Below, in pieces: positions 36,235 to 48,799 of a stretch of 64,000 bases of DNA. The stretch spans positions 13,550,465 through 13,614,464 of the forward strand of contig NC_034012.1 of NCBI RefSeq assembly GCF_000346465.2. Direction: 5' to 3'. The translations under genes and the position numbers were made by a program. Source of the DNA: Prunus persica (Eukaryota; Streptophyta; Magnoliopsida; Rosales; Rosaceae). The first letter of the stretch is position 1, and each line of letters opens with the position of its first letter. The notes beneath the pieces are model-generated. The model was not told the origin of the DNA. It did not search any database and was given only the letters and a program-made list of their open reading frames with translations.

Positions 36235-38371
36235 TATCTTCACCTGCTTTCAAGGAGAGTGGTTTTTCATGAGCCAGATCCCAGATGTGTGGACTGGGGA
36301 TACAGCAGCTTAGGCTCTTGGGCTATAGATTTGTAAATCTTCTATTTAGCCCAATGGAATGCCTGGTTAAATGTACATAGCCCAATCTTCTGCCCAACAG
36401 ATTGTGCCCAGCAAAATTGTACCTCTTTCTATTCATTAAGAGTAATTCTATGGCCACCTATTCTTTCATTATTGTCAAAAGATAATTAAATACCTCTTTG
36501 TAAAATTAACAAGATGGTAAGAAAGTTCTTTGTAAATGCCTCTTTGTTTGATATATGAAGGTGGCTTGAAGATATTTACGGTCCGCTCCGTAATCATTTC
36601 GCTTTTAATATTCAGTTTTCATTTGAAATGTCATATTCATGAAAATTTCTTCCATATATTTCGCCTCTATCTCTGACAAAAAATAAAAAAGGCTAAAAAC
36701 AATGAGTAACCACTACAAAATAGTGGTTTTGTTTAATTTTACAACTGGTAATAATTTTTTTGTGGGTTTTTGTCAGTAGGCTTATCCCTGTTGGTGAAAT
36801 CTTGTTACCAGCCAAATGAGCCAATCCAGCCTCCAGAACCAATTAAGTTTCTCAATTATCCACTTTAAAAATATTAATTGTTGAAACTCCACAATAAATC
36901 AAGCTAACATAGCATTCTCTTTTACTTTTCCCCCTTTTTCATTTATATGGAAACTTTGCTTAACAACCTGCATATCTGTGCAAAGGCCTATTGGCTTGGT
37001 TGGTTTTCTAACTTTTATAGTTTGATTGTCTTCAAAACAACTCTAATTAGCGTCAACGGGGTCTAATTCAGTAGAAAATAGCATTGACTTGCATACTAGA
37101 TGTTTGTGTGTGAGAAACCTTCTACCCTATAATTTAAATTATCGGTTGTACTAAAAAAAAGAACTCTAAATTAGCTTAGGTTTGTCAAGCATTATTTGAA
37201 CTTGAAAGCCAAGTTTTTAGGACCTAGCATGCATAATAGGATTGAGTTGATTACCACCAATTTATTCAATTATTAGCAGCCTTTTTCTAATTATTTATCC
37301 CTACCTTCAATTTTACAGACAATAATGCAAATCAAAAAAATTTATTTAATATTGTCGGCCGAGTAGCTAGCTAGCACACTATCCCCTGTGTTCTGATTCT
37401 GAACGTGGACCCAAAGGTAAGGTAAATATTAGCTGCATATTCTCTTTTTACGTACGACCGCCTAAATTTATTATAATTTTCTTTGTTCGTTTAAGGTATG
37501 CTGTGATCTTTAGTTCATCCATAGATCTGCAAGATACCCTTCATTCCCATATTCAATCCTCCAATTACAGCCATAATCCAGTTTCCCAATTCAATGAATT
37601 CATCGTAGAGTAATTTTTGTATGTTCCGGTATACCCAAAAATTAAAATACAAAAATTTCTCCTCATCATGACCTAACTTTTCAGCCATCTTTAAGGATAA
37701 GGTTGTGATGAATATATTTAAAACAAATAAATTCTGAAACCCAATAAAATATTTTGTTGTTGATGTTTATTTTACAGAAAAATACAAATTTTAATCTTAT
37801 ATATATTTTACGTGATTCTTGAGGTGATTCATGAGGTGCGCTTCTTGAGCGAATGGGAGGATGTATGGCTAATGGGACACCTATTTCTTATGTTCCACCC
37901 AAATTTGCTTAAGTAAATAAGAATATTAATTTATTTTCTGACAGTTACTGTAATGTTTTATAATTTCAAATCATCATCGATCTTTCTGATCTGGGGGGCG
38001 TTGAAATTGAAGGTGTGAAAATGAAGGGCAATGCTATCACACTTCTAACTTGTCAGGCATTTATTTTTTATCTGCTTTGAAATGATAAAATATTATTTAG
38101 AGTGGAGAATGAAAAATTGAATGTGCCAAGAAGAATTGGCCAAAATAAATATTGAAAAAATGTATTTTTTTACCGGCGATTGGTGGAAGGGGATTTACAC
38201 ATATATTCATTGGATATCTAGGGATTTCGAACCTCTACCTGCATGGGTGGAGGTGAAATCATCCAATAAATGTTCTTGGTATATCTAGGTCAAATAATTT
38301 CGGGAATGATATTATGGTGCACCAAATTTGGTACTGAAATGAGACACATGTGGTCATCATCAGAAACCCAT
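36235..38371. other. Intergenic, no gene seen
   Basis: About 2.1 kb of AT-rich sequence between the small membrane-protein gene and the glycine-rich protein gene. I recognised no gene, RNA or complete transposon in it. Confidence 0.4.
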
Positions 38372-38396
38372 GAGAGAGAGAGAGAGAGTGTGCGCG

Positions 38397-38457
<61 letters not shown>
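38372..38457. repeat. (GA)n microsatellite
   Basis: Long GA run, briefly interrupted by GTGTGCGCGAGC near 38388-38400, about 390 bp upstream of the glycine-rich protein gene. GA tracts in plant promoters can bind BBR/BPC factors; a role here is speculative. All open frames across it are repeat translations. Confidence 0.9.
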
Positions 38458-38460
<3 letters not shown>

Positions 38461-38756
38461 AGATCCAGATGTGGCAGCTGAAAGCTCATGAAAATTGCAA
38501 AGGAGTTCCACTGAAAAGGAAGCTGGAAATTAATGGAATAGAATGGAAGTGATAATAAAAAGAGCTAAAGTGAGGATATCCACTAGGATTGGTCAGGGGT
38601 GGGGCACGCATGTTGAAAATAGTTGAGGCTAGAGCTTCTTTTTTCAAAGGCAGTTGGTGTTCGCATTAACTCTCCGAACACGGTTTTGCAGATGAGAAGA
38701 TGAGCAAAATTTAAGGCCAATTCTACCATCTCCCCATCGTAGCCCTTCACGTCCAT

Positions 38757-38848
38757 GTCTATATATACTCCCCTCTCTCTATCCCCCGCTTCACAAACCA
38801 AGCTTTCATCTATAGTTAAGTACTTCCATCTCTATCCAACTATAAGAG
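38757..38848 (+). promoter_or_regulatory. Core promoter and leader of the glycine-rich protein gene
   Basis: TATA box CTATATATACTCCCC near 38760 is followed by a pyrimidine-rich leader. The start codon lies about 85 bp downstream. Confidence 0.6.
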
Positions 38849-39328
38849 ATGACTTCTACTTCTAGGCTTCTTCTTCTTGTGCTCTTTGGTGCTTTCGTTT
38901 TCACCACTGGTGCAAGGAAGCTTGGCAGTGAGAAGGCTTCCTTTGAGGATCAGAAAAACTTCAATCACCACAGCGGTGGCGGGCTAGGGGGTGGAGGTGG
39001 TGGTGGTCTTGGAGGCGGTGGAGGGTTAGGCGGCGGTGCTGGTGCTGGAGGAGGAGCTGGTTTTGGTGGTGGTGCTGGAGCTGGTGGAGGACTTGGAGGA
39101 GGCTTTGGTGGAGGCTTTGGTGGTGGTGGTGGTGGAGGAGTAGGTGGTGGAGCAGGTTTTGGGGCTGGCGGAGGGTTTGGGGCTGGCGGTGGTGCTGGTG
39201 GTGGAGTTGGAGGCGGTGGTGGAGGAGGGTTCGGAGGTGGTGGTGGTGGAGGACTTGGGGGTGGAGCAGGTGGAGGTTTCGGTGGCGGAGCAGGTGCTGG
39301 TGGCGGGCTTGGAGGTGGATTCCCTTGA
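38849..39328 (+). CDS. Secreted glycine-rich protein (cell-wall GRP type)
   Basis: Single-exon frame of 159 residues. Residues 1-22 (MTSTSRLLLLVLFGAFVFTT) form a signal peptide. A short charged segment GARKLGSEKASFEDQKNFNH follows, then about 110 residues made almost only of Gly with Ala, Phe, Leu and Val in GGGxGGG / GAGAGGG repeats (GGGLGGGFGGGFGGGGG). There is no RNA-binding domain and no Cys-rich tail. The layout is that of structural cell-wall GRPs. The antisense frame looks like a proline-rich protein and other frames like Glu/Val- or His-rich proteins; these are by-products of the GGN repeats. Function beyond wall structure cannot be inferred. Confidence 0.88.
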   Translation: MTSTSRLLLLVLFGAFVFTTGARKLGSEKASFEDQKNFNHHSGGGLGGGGGGGLGGGGGLGGGAGAGGGAGFGGGAGAGGGLGGGFGGGFGGGGGGGVGGGAGFGAGGGFGAGGGAGGGVGGGGGGGFGGGGGGGLGGGAGGGFGGGAGAGGGLGGGFP

Positions 39329-39989
39329 AGACGTGCATGCATGAAGCTTCATGCACTTCCAAAACAACCATTCATCTTAAGTAATTAATTAAGTAGTATT
39401 GTCTCTCTGTGTAAGCTTAAGCTCTTTATGAGTTTATGTTTGGGAGTGTTTATTGTCGTTTGATTTCGTCCAGAATTAATTTGTTTTATTCTTGCGTCGA
39501 ACAGTGATTGAAGGCACAAAGCTGATCTTCAAATGAATGTTAGCCGAATGTGCGTTGATATGTCCATGCATGCCCGCTCTACTATATTATATATAAAAAA
39601 TTGCTCATATTGTTAGTAGTTTTTCTTTTTGTATTTTTATTATTTTTCACATATGTCAAACCGTAATTTACAAAAATGAGAGAAACAGTATCCTATTTAT
39701 TGCAGTAGATCTCTCAACCACAATGAATTCAGTACCCATTTAACTATTTAGTTTGACATACATACAGTGTAATTCAAAGAGTAAGCGGCTGGTTGATCAC
39801 TTCCCCTGTTGGAAAATTTTGAGCAATTTTTTATGAGCAAATTTTTTATTATTTGAATGTGAAATGGTGTTTGATCTGATGGGCAGCCGCTATGCATGCA
39901 TGAATCAGGTTGTGATGGTTCAAATAAAAAAAATAAAATGTTGTGACTTAATTTGCATTTTAATTTGAAGATATGCAACTATTGTCTCT
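39329..39989. other. 3' flank of GRP gene, no further gene
   Basis: Probable 3' untranslated region followed by AT-rich intergenic DNA. No coding sequence recognised. Confidence 0.5.
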
Positions 39990-39997
39990 TTAATAAA

Positions 39998-41084
39998 GAA
40001 TGCTGCTATTTCTATTCATGTTCTATTTTCCCACTTACATGATCTTTAAAATTTTAAAGACAAATTTACCTCTTCGTCTCTTTAAGAATTTGAGGAAAAA
40101 ACCTCAACTCACGTAACTCACCTATTCTATTGTCATAACTAGAGAAATATTAGCATTTGATGATGATTGAACTTGGTCTTTTAAAGTTTTAGTTTGTTTA
40201 GGTTGAAGAAGAAGGCTTTCTTACTTTTTCTTATCTTTTTGGGTTTTTGGGGTGGAGGAGGGCAAAGTAAAAAAACTGCAACTCAAGTAGTAGGCTTCTT
40301 TTGATAACTTGGTTTTTTGAAGTCTTAATTTGTTTAACCTGAAGCAGAAAGTAGGCTATAGCCTCCTCAATGAACCAAATTTTATTGTTATGTACTTGTT
40401 GATCAACATGTTCATGATGGAAACTGAGTTTTAATTATTACTGCTCTAGATTTTCTAAACTGGACTATTTTATTTTTATTTTTATTTTTTCATTTCAGCC
40501 TTTTGAGATTCATTCTAACTGTTTAGTTTGACAATGGAAAAGTTGAGAAATATATTTTGAAAGATTTGGATATGTTTACCCAGTGGTTCTATATATGTGC
40601 TTTATTTGTCAGTCCAATGTTTGATTTTATTCCATGTTCAGCAGTTCAATTCTTTTTTTTTTCTTTTTTTTTTTTTCGGTTTGCAAGGTGTTGTTTCTAT
40701 TTTTGTTTTTTTTTTTTTAATCTTTCTCTTTTTACGAACAAATGGAACACAATAGAAAATTGCCCTTCAAATGTACACTTCTCTTTAAAACATTTATCCA
40801 TTCATAATATTTTCAAAAGCTACAAGGCAGAGAATAAAAATAACTAAAAGATCCACAAATCAAAATATTAGATTAAAGCATTTATCCAGTTCGTCAAACA
40901 CAACCTGATTCTTTCCATATATCAACTACTAATGATTTGCAAAGAGAATTTGCTTGAATTAATAATTAAAGGGTATTTTATGAATAATGGTGGGTGGAAA
41001 GATAGGATTGTGTTGTTTTAAATTTATATGGTAGGTAGAAAGATAAGGTGAGTGGGGAAATATGAGGTGGAAATAGCAGCACTC
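39998..41084. mobile_element. TIR element, MULE-like (1.09 kb)
   Basis: Ends GAATGCTGCTATTTCTA and, reversed, GAGTGCTGCTATTTCCA are inverted repeats. They are flanked by TTAATAAA (39990-39997 and 41085-41092), an 8-bp (perhaps 9-bp) target duplication. No transposase is present; the interior is AT-rich with long T-runs near 40652-40720. Confidence 0.7.
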
Positions 41085-41262
41085 TTAATAAAAGACGCAA
41101 TCTTTCTTAATAGTCACTTCCTAATAATCTATTCAATGAAAAACACAAACTTCTTATAATTGAAAATGAAGAAATTTTGAGGAAGAAATGACGTGATAAT
41201 TAGATTTTAATTTCTTATGTTAAATGACTGATATCAACTTCTGGATCCAACATATTAATAAA

Positions 41263-41480
41263 GGATAATGCTTCCCTCCTTGTCCATAAGGAGGAACTCC
41301 TCACCTACTAATGTGGCTCAACCACAAACTAACATTTGTCTTTTTTTTTTTTTTTTTAATATAAAAATAAAAAAGTTCTCAAAGGTGTATTTATTTTTCA
41401 CTTTAATTATTCTTAACAAGAGAGATACGTGTCAGATTGTGACTAAGCCACGTTAGTAGGCAAGAAGGAAAACATTATCC
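41263..41480. mobile_element. MULE-like MITE (218 bp)
   Basis: Ends GGATAATGCTTCCCTCCTTG and, reversed, GGATAATGTTTTCCTTCTTG, with inner TACTAATGTGGCT / TACTAACGTGGCT also matching. The 9-bp target duplication ATTAATAAA is perfect (41254-41262 and 41481-41489). Confidence 0.85.
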
Positions 41481-41572
41481 ATTAATAAACCCTTTAACCA
41501 AATAAGATATTAAGTGTAAACAAATAATATATATATAAGTTTCAATCGCTTTGCCTCTTTTAGTACAAAAGT

Positions 41573-41678
41573 TTGTATGAAACGGGGATAACACTGTTTT
41601 TCTCGACCAATCACATCATGTTACGTGGAAAAGTTATCACACATGGCATATTGTGATTGACTGTTATCCCTGTTTTGT
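41573..41678. mobile_element. Small palindromic MITE-like element
   Basis: AAACGGGGATAACACTG on the left faces CTGTTATCCCTGTTT on the right, with the two ends forming an inverted repeat. The flanks (TTGTATG / TTGTGTAAG) only loosely resemble a duplication. Confidence 0.45.
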
Positions 41679-41679
41679 G

Positions 41680-42860
41680 TAAGTGTTTCTCCTTCTTTAG
41701 GAGTCTGTCGCTTACATCCTTCTCCTCCTCTCCTTTCTCTCTCCTCCTCACCCTCCTAGACCTCCTACCCTCCATTTATGCTCCTCACCCATCTCGTGCA
41801 ACACTTCAGTCTTGGTTGAGTTTGGTGGTTGCTTGGCTGTCTAAATGACGACGTGGTGGCAAATCGGCTTTATTTTCTTATTTTGTGTTGTAATTTTTTG
41901 AGTGGTACTATGTGGATCAACTTATTTTGAGTTTGTTGTGTGTTTGTAGTCTCTACTTTATTTTTTACATGTGAGAGTTAAAAAGTTGTAGTTTGGTGTG
42001 CTAAGGTATATGCAAGGGTGTAACTAGGAATTTTGCAACGAGTGGGTTAGCTAAAGTTTTTGGCTTATATCTAATGGTAATTTTTCTTGTACTTTATAGT
42101 TTTCTAGAAATAAAATATATATTAAAGCATATAAACCATACTAGTTCATAGTTCCATTGACTAATTTCCAATAAGCTTTTACATAAAATAAATACATGTG
42201 AAATGCACCAAAAACACACAGAGTATCAAAATGAAAATATGTTCAATAGTTACATATTCAAGTGGTGCCTTATGATCCTTGAGAGAATTGAAATCTTTTG
42301 TTAGTGTGTATGAATCGATATTGTCAGCAAGTTCTTTTTCAATGTAGACAATTAATGAATCGCACTGCGCCCACCCTTTAGACTACCTAATTTAAAAGGG
42401 TGTTGTTAAAATGAATTCCACGAAAACAAATTAAGAAAGCAGTGGGAGAAAATAGGAAAAGTGGAGAGTTAAAGTCATGAATGTTTACTAAGCGATTATT
42501 TCATAATTGAGCTAGCAAATTAATCTAAAATCACATTAAAATACACTAATGTATTTTAATTTTCAAAAAAGGGTATCTGGGCTAGAGCCCATGGTAGCCT
42601 TTAGCTTGGTTCTGCTAGTGGGTATATGTCTGGTTTTTTTCCAGGCTTGTAACTTTTTTTTTGTCCGAAATTCTTGGGCCTTGTGTGGCTATGAATGAAG
42701 GTACACTTTCTATAATTATTGTTGCTAGTGAACTTTTCTATATTTGAATTAATCCTTTATAGTTATTGTGCTTATGTATTTATATTAATTCTGTGTGATT
42801 ATTTGTATTCGTGTTGATTATTGTGACTTACAACCTTCACCTTTCTCCCAATAAAACAAT
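41680..42860 (+). repeat. C/T-rich dispersed repeat, copy 3, split by a hAT insert
   Basis: Same block order as at 6610-7226 and 7700-8370: CT-rich block 41690-41790, TTGAGTTTGTTGTGTGTTTG, then CCTTGTGTGGCTATGAATGA and the 3' segment ending near the A-rich CCAATAAAACAATAT. A 608-bp hAT element interrupts it at 42013-42620. Confidence 0.5.
42013..42620. mobile_element. hAT-type non-autonomous element (608 bp)
   Basis: Perfect 8-bp target duplication GGTATATG (42005-42012 and 42621-42628). Ends CAAGGGTGTAACTAGG and, reversed, CACTAGCAGAACCAAG are degenerate versions of plant hAT termini. It sits inside the dispersed repeat copy 3, which shows the order of insertion. Confidence 0.75.
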
Positions 42861-43379
42861 ATACGTTATTTGATTTGGTTTAGGCAGTTTTTATATGTCC
42901 CAAATTAAATTAATTGTGATTTGGTTAAGTTTAATCCAAAAGTGCATGTTTTTAGTGTAAAAATGGAGCCACACTTGTCAAATTGATTTAATTTTGGTGG
43001 TTTGAACGGTCAGGGTGGTTGTTTGCCACCGCTGTCTCCACCCCTAAAAAAGCACCTTTCAGAAAGAATCCACATATTAATGTTACATAGAACAGAAATA
43101 AATAATTGACCAAAAAAAAAAGAAAAAGAAATAAATATAGCAGGAGTAAAAAGCAAGACTAATAAATAAAGAGGAAGTTAAAAAAAAAAAAAAAAAAAGT
43201 GAGAGGACCAACCAACCAAGACGTGTTGCTTAAACATCTTGGCGCCGTCTCTGTCTGCTTGTGATAGTGATAGTTGTCGTGAAACCCTACGACGTTCGGA
43301 AAATCTTCACTTGCATTATTTATTAGTTAGCTTAAACCCTAAACCCACACAGAGATTTACAGAGTGATCCGAAACGACG
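42861..43379. other. Intergenic and upstream region of the E2 gene
   Basis: AT-rich with an A-run at about 43180-43198, then a GC-richer leader (AAACCCTACGACG, AAACCCTAAACCC near 43283 and 43334). The telo-box-like AAACCCTA elements suit a housekeeping promoter of the gene starting at 43380. Confidence 0.45.
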
Positions 43380-46300
43380 ATGTTGGGTGTTATAAGGCGA
43401 AGAGTCGTTTCTGGAGCCTCCTCTGCTTCGGTAATAAAATCCCATTACATATATTCCTATTTTTCTTTCTTCTTCTTCTTCTTCTTCTTCTTCTTCCTTT
43501 TTTGTTCTTTTTAAAATTTGAAAAATATTTCGTCAAAATATATTCTGCAAGCTTTATTTATGAGATTTGTTTCAGATTCTGGGGCAGTCATTGCACTCAA
43601 TCCGACCTATTGCAAGCTCTGAGGTCCCTTCTAAACTATTTTGGATTTCCCCTCTTTCATTATAATAATATATATATATATATATATAAAATATATTGTG
43701 TCCTTTTGTGATGTTACACGGTGTGCATGGCTCTGTTTATTACAAAATGAATTGGGTTTTGCTTGCTAGCTTATATCATCAATGTGGAATTTGGAAATAT
43801 GGGTTTTGTTTTTTTAGTGTGCATTATGTCATATGTTTGTTGCAATTGTTGATTTCCATGTACGTGGGACAGATTCTGCTTCAACCCAGAGGAGGATTGG
43901 GTCGGGTCCGGAACCTTTCTCACCTCATTTTTGCAGGTAAGTTTAATTAGCTCAATAATTGATCTTATGTACTCATGGTTTTGTTTGTTTAGTTCAATCA
44001 GTGTATCGGTTTTTCGTATTTCAGGTTCCTCGCCTTGTATCAAGAAAACCAGGTTAGTGACGCCATTTTGTTGCTTCTCTTTATTCTGTTTTACTGGATA
44101 ATTACTCACTAGTGTTTTGAGAATTGAGGGTAATGTTATACTGTTTACTACTGAATTACATTATGCTCTGCTTCAAATGAGACGGATTTCTTCTCAGTGC
44201 CAATCTGGTTCGATGTAGTGCGTAAAACAGCCTGATTAGGAGTTTGTATTTGTTTGCGGATATAGTCAAGTCAAATGTGTTGTGTGTTGATGTGCATAAA
44301 TGATTGATAATGGTATGAAGCTAGTAAGCGCTCTTCAGGCAAGAACCTCTTGTATGGGCTGCACCTATTTGAAATTTACAGTTAGGGCAGGACCATTTGG
44401 GTGCCTATTGGCTTCTCCCATCTCTATATATGTCTAAAAATCTCTGTTTGTCACCTTGGCCTGAATTGTAGACCAACGTGTCAATTTCAATTCATTAACC
44501 TGACACAATTTTAGTGAAGGAGTGAGCTAAAGTCATTTTCATCTTTTTATTGTAAATTGATGTTTCCTTTACTCCAATTAACTTTTCTTTGTAAGGAAAA
44601 AAAAAAAGAATGATAATTCTCATGGCTTTACTGGTGTACAGGAATGTTGGCGTTGTTATTCAACTAGAGCCCATCAGGCAAATGTGGAGCAGGCCCTTTT
44701 CTTCAGAGACTGGTGTGATATCTTCTTCTCACCCATCAATTTAACTAATTATATTATAAAAGTCTGTATGCCGTTTACTGTTGAAGTATACATGCCTTGT
44801 TCCTTAAGCACATTTTTGGAGCTTTCTTCATGTTTAAAGCAGCCTGTGTATTTAATAGTTTATCTTTGTCGAACACAAGCTCCCGCACATACACACTTTC
44901 ACAAACAAACAAGTTTAGAGCATTGATGAGCCTGAGGTTGAGATTTGTCTCAGGGTAGTATAGTTTTTCACCATTTCACTAGTAGGAGAAGTAGGGGTGG
45001 TTTCATTTGTAAGATTCATAATGGGGGAATAGTACAGAATCCTGGAGTGATTTATCTGCTACTGGTTATCTTCTAAATTTGTACAATTTATGGTACCTTG
45101 GAAAGTATTATGATTGATAATTTGTATTGGTGTCTTCTCGGTATATGTGTTGTGTTCTCAGAATATTTGAGTTCCTACGGGGAAATTAATGTTTTTGGTG
45201 TCTGATTTCTTTCTTTCACTCTCTCTGCTGACATTTAACTTTTGGTTGCTTGTGTGATGAAGGGGATTTCATTGATGCGGTTGTCCCTCATATGGGTGAA
45301 TCTATTACTGATGGCACTTTGGCGAAATTTTTGAAGAGTAAGCTCAGCCAGATATTCTGTCAAATATTCGTAATGTACAATTGTTTATTTGGTCTGATTC
45401 TGACTGATTGTATCATATTTTGCTGCAGACCCTGGCGATCGTGTTGAAGTTGATGAACCAATTGCTCAAATTGAAACAGATAAGGTTCTAGCATAAAGCT
45501 CTATTTGATTTTTTTTACGGAAGCTTTATGCAGTTGCAAACAGGATTGTTAACCCCCATTTGTCAGGAATCAGGAGTTGGATTTTAATTATGTGTTAATT
45601 TTTCATCAGGTGACAATTGATGTTGCTAGTCCTCAGTCCGGTGTGATTCAAAAGGTAATAGGTTTTGCAGTCCCCCCCTCCCCCATCCCCTTATAGATTA
45701 ATGTGCCCCAGTAACTTAGGGGCTCTTTTCTAGTTATGGACTGGTTTCTGAATGTTTTAGTCTGCCTGCATGTTTACTTCAATTGTGGCAGTTTGTGGCC
45801 AATGAAGGGGATACTGTCGAACCAGGTACCAAGATTGCTGTTATCTCAAAGTCTGTTGATGGTGTAGACCATGTTGGTCCATCTGAGAAGACATCCGACA
45901 GAGCTGCTGCTCAATCATCTCCCCCTGTTGAAAATATTGACAAGAAGAAAGAACCTAAAGTTGAAACTACACCTGTTACTGAGAAGCCTAAACCTCACTC
46001 TCCACCACCTTCTAAACCCTCTGCTAGAGAACCCCAGCTTTCCCCCAAGGAAAGGGAAAGAAGAGTAAGTCTTCTATGATTTTTTTAATACCTTTTTGGC
46101 CTTCTTAATAATAAAAAATCTTTATAAGCAATTTATATGGTAGTCTTTTATTATATTTTTTTAATAATTTGGAACCTCATGCTTGCAGATTCCTATGACA
46201 AGGCTCCGGAAACGGGTTGCTACGAGATTGAAAGATTCACAAAACACATTTGCAATGCTGACGACATTCAATGAAGTTGATATGTAAGTTCTAACCAATT

Positions 46301-46388
46301 ATCCTTCAGCCTATGTCATGTTTCTATTTTCATGTTTTTGGGATTAATTCATTTAGGTAACTCAAATTGTTCTTTTTAGTGTTATCCG

Positions 46389-46430
<42 letters not shown>

Positions 46431-48025
46431 CCTCACTGATTTGCTGTTTGTGATAGGACAAATTTGATGAAGCTTCGTTCTGACTACAAGGATGCATTTG
46501 TTGAGAAGCATGGAGTCAAGTTGGGGCTTATGTCTGGATTTATAAAAGTATGCAATACATAATACATGTAGAATTGCTAATATGAAACAGACTAAAATGT
46601 TGCATGCATGTGTGTACTTATAAATCTTTATTTGTTTCTGTTAACAGGCTGCTGTCAGTGGACTCCAAAATCAGCCTATTATTAATGCAGTCATTGATGG
46701 GGATGATATCATATATAGAGATTACATAGATATAAGCATAGCCGTTGGTACTCCCAAGGTTTGGCCATGATTCTTTTGATTTATTTACCTAGTATGTTCA
46801 TCTAGACGAATTGCAGACTTAGATGTCAAAAGAGCCGTTTGTATGTAAAAGGTTTTTTAATGTTTTGTTTTTCTCTCTTTGATAATCAATATTTGCATTT
46901 GGAACGTTGGTTGAACATTATTCTAATCTGTAACGATCCCATCGAGAAATATAGTTTTAGATTTTTAAGAAAGAGTGAAAAATGCCATACTGTTGCTTTT
47001 AATATTATGTGTTATATCATATGAGCTCAATATGCTTGACCAGGATCTAGTTGTTTGTTTCATCCGTTTGACCTTATACCTTAGTTGGCAGGGCCACATC
47101 ATTATTGTTGAGGACCCATTTTAGTTTTTAGTTTTTAGTTTTTTATACCTCAGGAGTTGATAACTTTTTTGCAAAGTACATATTTTTCATGGTTATTAAG
47201 TTCTGATATGAGTATTAACATAGTAGACTGAATAGTGATTGTAAAATCAAAATGCATTTTAATTGCTACTGTAAGTTTCCCTCAATTTAATTTCCTTGCA
47301 GGGCCTTGTTGTGCCAGTTATTCGCAATGCCGATAAGATGAATTTTGCTGAGATAGAGAAGGAGATGAACACCCTTGCAAAGAAGGCAAACAATGGATCT
47401 ATATCAATTGATGAGATGGCTGGAGGTTCATTCACTATATCCAATGGTGGAGTTTATGGAAGCCTTATAAGTACCCCCATCATCAACCCCCCTCAGGTCT
47501 GGTGCTTTTCTGACACAATTAACTTGAACTTTTATCATCTTATTTCAACAAATGGAACTTCATTTTTTAGGTAGACAACAATATCGAAAAATCAAATGTT
47601 TTAGAATGCTGGTTCATCCATTTTATTAGTCTGGGAAGCCGGAAATAGATACCTAAGATATTTGAAAGAGATTCATACATGACTAGCCATTTAGGCCAAA
47701 TTGCATCTCATTAGTAGGGCATCGATGTTGCGGTTCAGGTTCAATACCTGCTCTGGGTTTCTGAGTTATTTTCTGAAACTACAAAATGTAAAAATGAAAA
47801 GAAATCTCACACAATTGATTTATTTTTTGGCAGTCGGCAATCTTGGGTATGCACTCAATAGTTACCCGTCCAATGGTTGTGGGAGGCGACATCGTTCCAC
47901 GGCCAATGATGTACATTGCTCTTACCTATGACCATAGGTTGATTGATGGAAGAGAGGCAGTTTTCTTCTTGCGTCGTATTAAAGATGTTGTTGAGGATCC
48001 TCGGAGGCTTCTCCTCGACATATGA
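43380..48025 (+). CDS. Dihydrolipoyllysine-residue succinyltransferase, E2 of 2-oxoglutarate dehydrogenase, mitochondrial
   Basis: Fourteen exons: 43380-43430, 43576-43623, 43873-43936, 44025-44052, 44642-44712, 45263-45337, 45429-45484, 45610-45654, 45792-46064, 46189-46283, 46457-46547, 46648-46758, 47302-47496 and 47834-48025. Total 1395 nt gives 464 residues, as in Arabidopsis E2. The basic N-terminus [17 protein letters not shown] is a mitochondrial presequence. The lipoyl domain has [12 protein letters not shown] and the lipoyl-Lys motif IETDKV. A Pro/Lys-rich linker ([14 protein letters not shown]..) follows, then the catalytic domain starting [15 protein letters not shown] and ending with the active-site [20 protein letters not shown]. 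There is no E1/E3-binding domain between linker and catalytic domain, as usual in plant and yeast E2o. It transfers the succinyl group from E1 to CoA in the TCA cycle. Corresponds to At5g55070 as I recall. Confidence 0.95.
46394..46428. repeat. (AT)n microsatellite in an E2 intron
   Basis: AT run of about 35 bp in the intron between the exons 46189-46283 and 46457-46547. Confidence 0.9.
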
Positions 48026-48799
48026 AGCACCTCATCGGCAGTGGCACATGATTTCATTCGGGGGTTTTTCGAGAATCATATACTTACGGAAAAATAAATA
48101 CGTAATAGGTCAATTTTGTAGGATCTGATTTGTTAGTTGAGACCCTATAGGCGATTGCAGCTGGTTGAGATTAAATCTGAAATGAGAGAGCTTGTCAGGT
48201 TGAGTCTTCCGATTTTTGTAGTTGATCGGCCTAGTTCTTGTTTTGTGCTACTGTGAATCTTATCATGGGGAATTGTTTCCAAGTGAAATACCTTCCAACT
48301 TTCATATCTTTGCGTGGAAAACATCTTATTCAAAAGTATCTGATGACATGAGATCATAATAAATTCTTCAATCTTATTTTGACCGGCGATTCAAATCGGT
48401 TGTTTTGTTGGTCATGTCCATTTACTCATACTACTGCAATGCTGTAGCATTTTGTAATTTATTGAATTGGGTTTGAGCTCTTTCCGTCCGAATGGCCGTA
48501 AGGTAAAACACAAGACTGCGGAAAAAGGGCAGGCTGGCCGAAGAGTATTCAGCTTCTTTTTAATATCGTGTGTGCAGTTTCTTTCTGAAACGGAAATTTT
48601 AATGCACCAATCGAATTGAGGGTAAAATATGAAAAGCCAACACCTTTTATTTTATTTTATTTTATTTTTTTAAAAATTGAAGAAAAGCAAATAGTTAGGC
48701 AATGTCATTATTTAATAACTGTATTTAAAGAACTATTCGGAGAATAGTTCTGTTAATTTGTGCATCAAAATGTTAGGAACGAACAGTGTCATTTTTGGA

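Noticed and set aside
36235..38371. Hidden gene in the 2-kb gap
   Set aside because: I looked for splice-bounded coding stretches on both strands and found only short, composition-driven frames.
38961..39371. Long antisense frames over the glycine-rich gene (Pro-rich, Ser/Thr-rich and His/Leu-rich proteins)
   Set aside because: They are forced by the GGN codon repeats of the plus-strand GRP gene, which has a signal peptide, TATA box and leader; the antisense frames have none of these.
43771..44109. 112-residue minus-strand frame
   Set aside because: It is antisense to exons 3-4 and introns of the E2 gene and lacks a recognisable product.
44684..44926. 80-residue frame inside the E2 gene
   Set aside because: It reads from the end of exon 5 into the following intron; the E2 splice model explains the coding part.
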